Part shown: piece by piece, positions 41,048 through 46,787 of the stretch
Position numbering within the stretch: position 1 is the first letter of the stretch
Layout of the letters: every line of letters starts with the position of its first letter
Source of the DNA: an uncultured Collinsella sp.
GTDB taxonomy: Bacteria > Actinomycetota > Coriobacteriia > Coriobacteriales > Coriobacteriaceae
Assembly (NCBI GenBank): GCA_900546085.1
Contig: URBS01000002.1
Coordinates: 1 to 46,787, forward strand
Direction: 5' to 3'
DNA: 46,787 bases
Translations under genes and position numbers: made by a program
Notes under the pieces: generated by a model
Database searches by the model: none
What the model was told of the DNA's origin: nothing
Seen by the model: the letters and a program-made list of their open reading frames with translations, nothing else

Positions 41048-41278
41048 CGGTCGAAGCGCATAGGCCTCGCCGCATTTCCTGCGGACTGGACCGACCTGCA
41101 GGCGTTATACATCTCGATTATGGAGGTGGGCGGCTATGGGTTAGTCTCGCTGGGTGGTGCGTCACCGGGACTCGGTATCGATTTTGATGAGTCGACGGAC
41201 CATGCTCACGGTGCCCTTGCTGATATGCACGTGACCGCCAGGCTGCTTAAACAGGCGATTGACGGGGCTATCACGTGA
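41048..41278 (+). pseudogene. C-terminal remnant of a DnaQ/RNase T-type 3'-5' exonuclease
   Basis: The open frame between stops reads ADWTDLQALYISIMEVGG, then SLGGASPGLGIDFD and ends HAHGALADMHVTARLLKQAI. The HxAxxD motif (HGALAD) and TARLLK are typical of the Exo III region of DEDD exonucleases. The DxE (Exo I) and Exo II parts are absent, so about the last third remains. No start codon with a ribosome site is present before Met at 41120. Confidence 0.7.
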
Positions 41279-41433
41279 GCCCGCGCGCGCAGGAGATCCG
41301 TCAACGATGGGGGATGGACGAGTGCGCCCAGACGCGCCTTTCCAGCAAGTGCCCCGAGCTAAGCGATCTGCTGCTGAAGCCGAAGGCGAAGGGGTTAGGC
41401 AATTTGCTAAGAGTGGCTGGTGGACTTGGGTGA
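41275..41433 (+). CDS. Small unrecognised reading frame overlapping the exonuclease remnant stop
   Basis: A 52-codon frame from GTG at 41275, overlapping the remnant's TGA in a GTGA arrangement typical of coupled genes. It encodes SPRAQEIRQRWGMDECAQ and a C-terminal GNLLRVAGGLG. I recognise no family. It may be a leftover of a gene once coupled to the exonuclease, or not a gene at all. Confidence 0.25.
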   Translation: MSPRAQEIRQRWGMDECAQTRLSSKCPELSDLLLKPKAKGLGNLLRVAGGLG

Positions 41434-41751
41434 CTGAAGGCCATTGATAAATTCACTGCTGTCTATCGTATTTCAACTTCCCTTAATTCAATTGATGCGC
41501 TTCTCGTGTTTCTTTTGGAAAGACCATCCGTTTGCTTCTAAACATAGAGCGTTTCTCTCTGACTTTCTAGGACATGTGCTGCGTCGCCGATGGGTCCGGG
41601 GCCCACCACGCTTCAACGACCGTTCCTCCAGAGCGCTCGCTGCTTTTGCTCAGAGATAGACGCTGCTGTCTACTGCCTGATAAAATGTTTTTATGTATGT
41701 TCTAGGACGCTGGCATATTAGTTTGCGGCATCGAGAAAGGCTGGCGGTTGG
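41434..41751. other. A/T-richer gap before the restriction operon
   Basis: About 320 nt without a credible gene. Composition is richer in A/T than the left half of the window. GATAAAATGTTTTT near 41680 is a possible promoter area for hsdR, but no clean -35/-10 pair was found. Confidence 0.4.
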
Positions 41752-44514
41752 GTGAGTCCCGAGGAAAAAGCGCGTCTTGTTATCGATGAAAAGTTGAGGG
41801 CTTCTGGATATGTCGTTCAGGACGTTAAAGAGTTCAATCCCGCAGCGGCCTGCGGTGTCGTTGTCCGTGAGTGGCAAACGACTTCTGGACCATGTGATTA
41901 CCTTATCTTTGTTGATGGCACCCCCTGCGGGTTAATTGAAGCCAAGGAACACAACAAGGGCGAGAAGCTAACAGCGGTAGCCGAGCAGTCAAAGCAATAC
42001 GCTGAGAGTGAATTCAAATATGCCACTACAAATATTGACATTCGCTTTGTCTACGAGGCGACCGACGTCCTGGTCCGGTTTTGCGACTACCACGATAAAG
42101 ACTACCGCTCTCGCGAGATCTTCTCTTTTCATAGACCGGAACAGCTACGTAGTTGGCTGAAGGATTCTGGCACTCTTCGGAATAGACTTAAGTCTTTTCC
42201 CGACTTCGAGACCGCCGGCTATCGCAAGTGCCAAGTAAATGCAATTTTAAAACTCGAAAAGACGTTTGAGGAGAATCGCCCGCGCGCGTTAATCCAAATG
42301 GCCACTGGTGCTGGCAAGACATATACCGCTATTACCAACGTTTATCGTCTGCTCAAATTTGCCAAGGCAAAGCGCATTCTATTCCTTGTTGACACAAAGA
42401 ACCTGGGGGAACAGGCCGAGGAGGAGTTCCGCAAATACAGGCCTACCGACGATGCGAGGTTGTTTCCTGAGCTTTACAACGTCTGCCGTTTGACCTCTTC
42501 GCAGATCCCCAATGGCTCCAACGTATGCATCAGTACTATTCAGCGCATGTACTCCATTCTCAAGGGCAAGGAACTTGATGAGGCGGACGAGGAATCTTCC
42601 CCTAGTGAGGGTCGCTTCGTCGGCGGGCCACGCGATGTTGAGTACAACTCGGCTTACCCGCCTGAATACTTCGATTTCATCATCATCGATGAGTGCCACC
42701 GTTCTATCTATAACGTCTGGCAGCAGGTCCTCGATTACTTCGATGCCTTTCTCATCGGGCTTACTGCTACGCCTGACAAGCGAACCTATTCTTTTTTCAA
42801 TCAGAACGTCGTGAGTGAATACACCCATGAGGAGGCAGTCATTGACGGCGTCAATGTCGGCGGCGATATCTACATCATCGAAACTGATGTGAGCAAGAAC
42901 GGCGCGACGATTACCGAGCGTCTAGTTGAAAAGAGGGATCGCCTTTCCCGTGAGAAGCGATGGGAGCAGAACGACGAGGATTTGGAATACGACAAGGGTA
43001 AACTGGACCGCGATGTTGTCAACCCGTCCCAGATACGCACCATCATCCGCGAGTTCCGCGACAAGGTCACAACGGTTATGTTTCCTGGCCGCAAGGAAAT
43101 ACCCAAGACTCTCATCTTTGCCAAAACAGACAGTCATGCGGACGACATCATCAACATTGTGCGCGAAGAATTCGGGCGCGGGAACGAGTTCTGTAAGAAG
43201 ATAACCTATAACGCTGAAGAGGACCCCAAGTCTGTACTTGCGGCATTCCGCAACGAATTCTATCCACGCATAGCCGTGACCGTTGACATGATCGCTACTG
43301 GTACCGATGTCAAAGCTCTCGAGTGTCTTGTCTTCATGCGAGATGTTCGTTCTAAAAACTACTTCGAGCAGATGCTTGGCCGCGGGCGTCGTACGCTCGG
43401 CCATGATGACCTGGCTCGCGTTTCGCCGTCAGCGACAACGAACAAGTGCCGCTACGTGGTTGTCGATTGCGTTGGCGTCACGAAGAGTCTTAAGACTGAA
43501 ACAAGGCAGCTTGAGCGGAAGCCCTCAGTAAGCTTGAAAGAGCTCATGATGAGCGTCGCCATGGGCGCGCGCGATGACGATACCGTCACCTCACTCGCCG
43601 GCCGGCTTCTTCGACTCGCTGCTGTCATGGACAATGGCGAGCGAAAGAAGGCCGCCGAGCTCGCTGGCGGGGCCTCTGTGAACGATATCGCCAGAGATAT
43701 GCTTGATGCTTTCGACGAGGACAAGATCGCAAAGGAAGCTGGGTTTATCCTTAGCGATGATGTTCAAGAAGCAACCGAAGAAGAGCGAGCCAGGCTGGCA
43801 GAAGCCCAGTCTCGGCTTGTCGAAAAGGCGATAGAGCCGATGTTCTCTGCCGAGTTGAGAAACTATCTCGAAAACGTGCGCAAGGCACACGACCAGGTTA
43901 TAGATAATGAGAACCTGGATGCTGTCATTTCATCCGGTTGGGACACCGACCGCGAGGACCACGCCAAAGAGGTCATCCAAACATTCAGACAGTTCCTTGC
44001 CGACAACAAGGATGAGCTGGACGCGTTGCAAATCATCTACGGTCAAACCTACAAACAGCGCCTCATCACGCTGCGTATGGTCAAGGCTGTTCACGATGCG
44101 TTGAAAACGTCCCCCTATGGGCTTTCTTGCGACACGGTCTGGCATGCATACGAGGTTGCGGGGGCACCCGTCGCTACGGCGCGAAGCGCTGTGGGCAAGA
44201 TTATGGACATCATTTCCGTCATTCGATTCGAACTCGGACAGGAAAAGATCCTGCGGCCCTTCGAGGCGGGCGTGGCGGAGCGTTTCAAGAGTTGGGTCTT
44301 CTCCAAGAACGCAGGCCACGGCCAGTTTACCGAAGAGCAGATGGATTGGCTGCGTATGATTCGCGACCATATCTCAACTTCGGGAAGCGTGAGCTCTGAC
44401 GACCTCGACCTGTCGCCTTTCGGGGAGAAGGGCGGCCTCGGGCGTTTCTACATCCTGTTCGGCGATAAGTACCAAGGCGTTCTCGACGACATGAACTACG
44501 CGCTTGTCGCATAA
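41752..44514 (+). CDS. hsdR: Type I restriction enzyme, HsdR subunit
   Basis: Endonuclease and translocase subunit, 920 aa. The N-terminal nuclease core shows PCDYLIFVDG and GLIEAKE (Asp and Glu-x-Lys). The helicase has Walker A MATGAGKTYTA near 182, DECH (IIIDECHRS) near 313, GLTATP near 337 and QMLGRGRR near 540. A C-terminal helical domain for HsdM/HsdS contact follows. The start is a GTG (41752) with GAAAGG upstream. It precedes hsdM by 25 nt. Length is in the normal 900-1100 aa range. The R-M-S gene order and lower GC fit a transferred module. Confidence 0.95.
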   Translation: MSPEEKARLVIDEKLRASGYVVQDVKEFNPAAACGVVVREWQTTSGPCDYLIFVDGTPCGLIEAKEHNKGEKLTAVAEQSKQYAESEFKYATTNIDIRFVYEATDVLVRFCDYHDKDYRSREIFSFHRPEQLRSWLKDSGTLRNRLKSFPDFETAGYRKCQVNAILKLEKTFEENRPRALIQMATGAGKTYTAITNVYRLLKFAKAKRILFLVDTKNLGEQAEEEFRKYRPTDDARLFPELYNVCRLTSSQIPNGSNVCISTIQRMYSILKGKELDEADEESSPSEGRFVGGPRDVEYNSAYPPEYFDFIIIDECHRSIYNVWQQVLDYFDAFLIGLTATPDKRTYSFFNQNVVSEYTHEEAVIDGVNVGGDIYIIETDVSKNGATITERLVEKRDRLSREKRWEQNDEDLEYDKGKLDRDVVNPSQIRTIIREFRDKVTTVMFPGRKEIPKTLIFAKTDSHADDIINIVREEFGRGNEFCKKITYNAEEDPKSVLAAFRNEFYPRIAVTVDMIATGTDVKALECLVFMRDVRSKNYFEQMLGRGRRTLGHDDLARVSPSATTNKCRYVVVDCVGVTKSLKTETRQLERKPSVSLKELMMSVAMGARDDDTVTSLAGRLLRLAAVMDNGERKKAAELAGGASVNDIARDMLDAFDEDKIAKEAGFILSDDVQEATEEERARLAEAQSRLVEKAIEPMFSAELRNYLENVRKAHDQVIDNENLDAVISSGWDTDREDHAKEVIQTFRQFLADNKDELDALQIIYGQTYKQRLITLRMVKAVHDALKTSPYGLSCDTVWHAYEVAGAPVATARSAVGKIMDIISVIRFELGQEKILRPFEAGVAERFKSWVFSKNAGHGQFTEEQMDWLRMIRDHISTSGSVSSDDLDLSPFGEKGGLGRFYILFGDKYQGVLDDMNYALVA

Positions 44515-44539
44515 CACCTATGAGTTAGAAAGGCAGCGC

Positions 44540-46021
44540 ATGAGCGCATCCACCATTAACCAGAAGATTTGGAACATGGCGACCGTCCTCTATAACGATG
44601 GCGTTTCCAACAGCGATTATCTCGAACAACTCACATATCTGCTCTTCCTCAAGATGGCAGACGAGTACAGCAAGCCCCCCTACAATAGGCCGACCGGTCT
44701 TCCGGAGGACTGTCGTTGGGAGTGTCTTGCGGACAAGAGCGGCGCAGAGCTGTTCGACACCTATAAGAAGATGCTCGACAAGCTAGGCGCCCAGGGCGGC
44801 ATGCTGCAGGAGATTTTTACTGGGGCCCAAAACAAGATGAGCTCTCCGGCGATCTTGGCGCGAGTTATTCAGATGATCGGCGCAGAAACGTGGACGGCTA
44901 TGTCGCAGGACGTCAAGGGCGACATCTACGAGGGGCTGCTTCAGCGAATAGCCGAGGACACCAAATCTGGTGCCGGGCAGTACTTTACGCCTAGGCCGCT
45001 CATCGACACCATCGTCAAGTGTGCGCAGCCTAAGCCTGAGAAGACCGTCTGTGATCCGTGCTGCGGTTCGGGCGGCTTCCTGCTGGCCGCAAAAAGCTAC
45101 ATAGAGGAGGCCTATCAGCTCGACGCCGACCAAAAGAAGTTCTTGAAGAACGAGGCATTCCACGGCTGGGAGATCGTTCCCGCCACGCGCCGGCTTTGCC
45201 TCATGAATCTTTTCCTGCACAACATCGGTGACTTTAACGATGTGCCGCCTATCACAAGAAATGATGCGCTTCTCTCCGACCCTGGTACGCGTTTCGACTA
45301 CGTGCTCACCAACCCGCCTTTTGGTAAAAAGGCGACACTTAAAGCTGCTGCCGGCGAGGACGGTGAGCTTGTCGACGAAGAGCTCTCGTACTCTCGCCAG
45401 GACTTCTGGGCAACGAGCTCGAACAAGCAACTGAACTTTGTTCAGCACATTCATACCATCTTGAAAACTGGCGGCACCGCTGCCGTTGTTGTACCTGACA
45501 ACGTACTGTTCGAGGGCGGTGCCGGTGAGACGGTGCGCCGTAAGTTGCTGGAGACCACGAACCTGCACACTATCCTGCGCTTGCCGACTGGTATCTTCTA
45601 CAAGCCAGGCGTAAAGGCTAACGTTATATTCTTCGAGAACCGTCCCGGCAGCGAGAGCGTGCAGACCCGAGAGGTGTGGATTTACGACTATCGTACGAAC
45701 GTTCACCACACGTTGAAGCAACACCCAATGACCGAGGCGGACCTTGCCGACTTCCTTGAATGCTACAGGCCCGGCCATATCGATGAGCGCGATGAGACCT
45801 ACAACGAGGACAACAACCCCGATGGACGTTGGCGTCGCTTCACTATCGACGAGATTATGAGCCGCGACAAGCTGAGTCTCGATATCACCTGGATCAAAAC
45901 CGGTGAGGACATCTCGGAGATCTCGCTTTCTGATTTGCTCTCAAGCATTCACGAGAAGAGCGATGCGATTGCCGACGCCGTGGAGCAGCTCGAGGCGCTT
46001 CTGAGGGACATCGAGGACTAA
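44540..46021 (+). CDS. hsdM: Type I DNA methyltransferase, HsdM subunit
   Basis: N6-adenine methyltransferase subunit of 493 aa. The N-terminal helical domain (INQKIWNMATVLYNDGVSNSDYLEQLTYLLFLKMADE) is followed by the SAM motif CDPCCGSGGF near residue 170 and the catalytic NPPF near 258. I chose ATG 44540 with GAAAGGCAG upstream; an earlier ATG at 44504 overlaps the hsdR end without a site. Its stop overlaps the hsdS start by one base. Confidence 0.96.
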   Translation: MSASTINQKIWNMATVLYNDGVSNSDYLEQLTYLLFLKMADEYSKPPYNRPTGLPEDCRWECLADKSGAELFDTYKKMLDKLGAQGGMLQEIFTGAQNKMSSPAILARVIQMIGAETWTAMSQDVKGDIYEGLLQRIAEDTKSGAGQYFTPRPLIDTIVKCAQPKPEKTVCDPCCGSGGFLLAAKSYIEEAYQLDADQKKFLKNEAFHGWEIVPATRRLCLMNLFLHNIGDFNDVPPITRNDALLSDPGTRFDYVLTNPPFGKKATLKAAAGEDGELVDEELSYSRQDFWATSSNKQLNFVQHIHTILKTGGTAAVVVPDNVLFEGGAGETVRRKLLETTNLHTILRLPTGIFYKPGVKANVIFFENRPGSESVQTREVWIYDYRTNVHHTLKQHPMTEADLADFLECYRPGHIDERDETYNEDNNPDGRWRRFTIDEIMSRDKLSLDITWIKTGEDISEISLSDLLSSIHEKSDAIADAVEQLEALLRDIED

Positions 46022-46787
46022 TGGACACTAGGAAACTACGTCAAAAGCTGTTGGACCTTGCCATCCGCGGCAAGCTTGTTCCGCAAGATCCGAACGACGA
46101 GTCCGCAAGCGAGTTGCTGTCGCGCATCCACGAGGAGAAGCTCGCCATGGTCGAGCGCGGCGAGCTCAAGCCTAAGGATGTTAAAAACGATACCGTGATC
46201 TATTTCGGTTCCGATGGGCTGCCCTATGAGAAGCGGGCTGATAGTGAGGGTAAGGCAAAGTGCATTGAGAGCGAGATCCCATTCGAGCTCCCTGAAGGAT
46301 GGAGTTGGGCAAGGGTTGCGAGCATTTCTGATGAGCCTTCATACGGCACATCTAAAAAATCAGATATAGAAGGAACGGTGCCTGTTCTGCGAATGGGCAA
46401 CATAACACGTGTTGGCACAATTGATTATTCGGACCTTGTCTATACATCAGATGCAAACGACATCGCAAAATATGACTTACATCCAGGAGATTTGATTTTC
46501 AACCGCACAAACAGCCGAGAGTGGGTTGGCAAAGTCGCCTATTACGATGGCTCAATTCCCGCAATCTATGCAGGCTATCTCATTCGCTTTAGGGCTATCC
46601 TAATCAATCCTAAGTACATCAATTACGCTATGTGCACGCAATACGAGCGCAACTGGTGTGCGAGCGTGAAGACCGATGGTGTCAACCAATCGAATATAAA
46701 TGCTAGAAAACTGAAGTCCTTCCTAATCCCCGTCCCGCCCCTCGCCGAGCAGCGCCGCATCGTCGACGCGCTCGACAAATACCTGGC
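46021..46787 (+). CDS. hsdS: Type I specificity subunit HsdS (5' part, cut by window end)
   Basis: The first 255 codons of the DNA-recognition subunit, open to the right edge. It starts MDTRKLRQKLLDLAIRGKLV, the usual HsdS opening, with the first target-recognition domain beginning at LPEGWSWARVASISDEPSYG. That domain ends at SNINARKLKSFLIPVPPL, followed by the conserved helix AEQRRIVDALDKYL. The start overlaps the hsdM stop (TAATG). The second recognition domain lies outside the window, so the recognition sequence cannot be judged. Confidence 0.93.
   Translation, partial: MDTRKLRQKLLDLAIRGKLVPQDPNDESASELLSRIHEEKLAMVERGELKPKDVKNDTVIYFGSDGLPYEKRADSEGKAKCIESEIPFELPEGWSWARVASISDEPSYGTSKKSDIEGTVPVLRMGNITRVGTIDYSDLVYTSDANDIAKYDLHPGDLIFNRTNSREWVGKVAYYDGSIPAIYAGYLIRFRAILINPKYINYAMCTQYERNWCASVKTDGVNQSNINARKLKSFLIPVPPLAEQRRIVDALDKYL

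Noticed and set aside
41444..41659. 71-codon frame before hsdR
   Set aside because: Mixed composition, no ribosome site and no recognisable motif; treated as intergenic.

Overview
The window reads as one stretch of a GC-rich genome, most likely a gut Coriobacteriia member close to Collinsella. This is an inference from the ribosomal protein sequences, the mannose-class PTS, the purine-degradation genes and the abundance of palindromic repeats. No 16S or marker comparison was possible.

Region 1 (1-6250): twelve genes of the S10/spc ribosomal cluster in canonical order, rplC to rplX, closed by a strong terminator. rpsJ and rplE, the usual neighbours, are not here. Two leaders inside the cluster (before rplB and before rplN) suggest internal sub-blocks. 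A 25-bp sequence upstream of rplC recurs in the rplB leader.

Region 2 (6250-7925): debris, with a deleted IS3-family transposase next to the last third of a methylthioadenosine/SAH nucleosidase gene.

Region 3 (7926-15503): a carbohydrate locus. It has a LevR-type PRD regulator whose AAA+ domain has lost the sigma-54 contact loop and Walker B acidic residues, a complete mannose-class PTS (separate IIB, IIC, IID, IIA), a GH172 (DUF2961) glycosidase and an ROK fructokinase. Together they suggest PTS uptake and cytoplasmic cleavage of a fructose-type glycoside such as a difructose dianhydride.

Region 4 (15537-21836): a DegV-like remnant, a Gfo/Idh/MocA oxidoreductase with a DeoR regulator, palindrome arrays, and an operon of an RluA-type pseudouridine synthase and a large U32 protein.

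Region 5 (22125-32985): purine breakdown. It holds ridA, a YheO/DauR-type regulator, an NCS2 purine permease, ssnA, ygfK, a four-cluster ferredoxin and an XdhD-type molybdenum hydroxylase. The hydroxylase is frameshifted near its C terminus. Two intercistronic regions carry runs of four hairpins each.

Region 6 (33054-46787): a defence/accessory island. It has two arrays of 62-bp-period palindromes around an AbiEi-like gene, a DUF234 ATPase behind a perfect 25-bp inverted repeat, a DUF4143 ATPase behind 23-bp direct repeats, a candidate type I toxin-antitoxin locus with a convergent small RNA, an unrecognised two-gene operon, an exonuclease remnant, and a type I restriction-modification operon (hsdR, hsdM, start of hsdS) running off the right edge.
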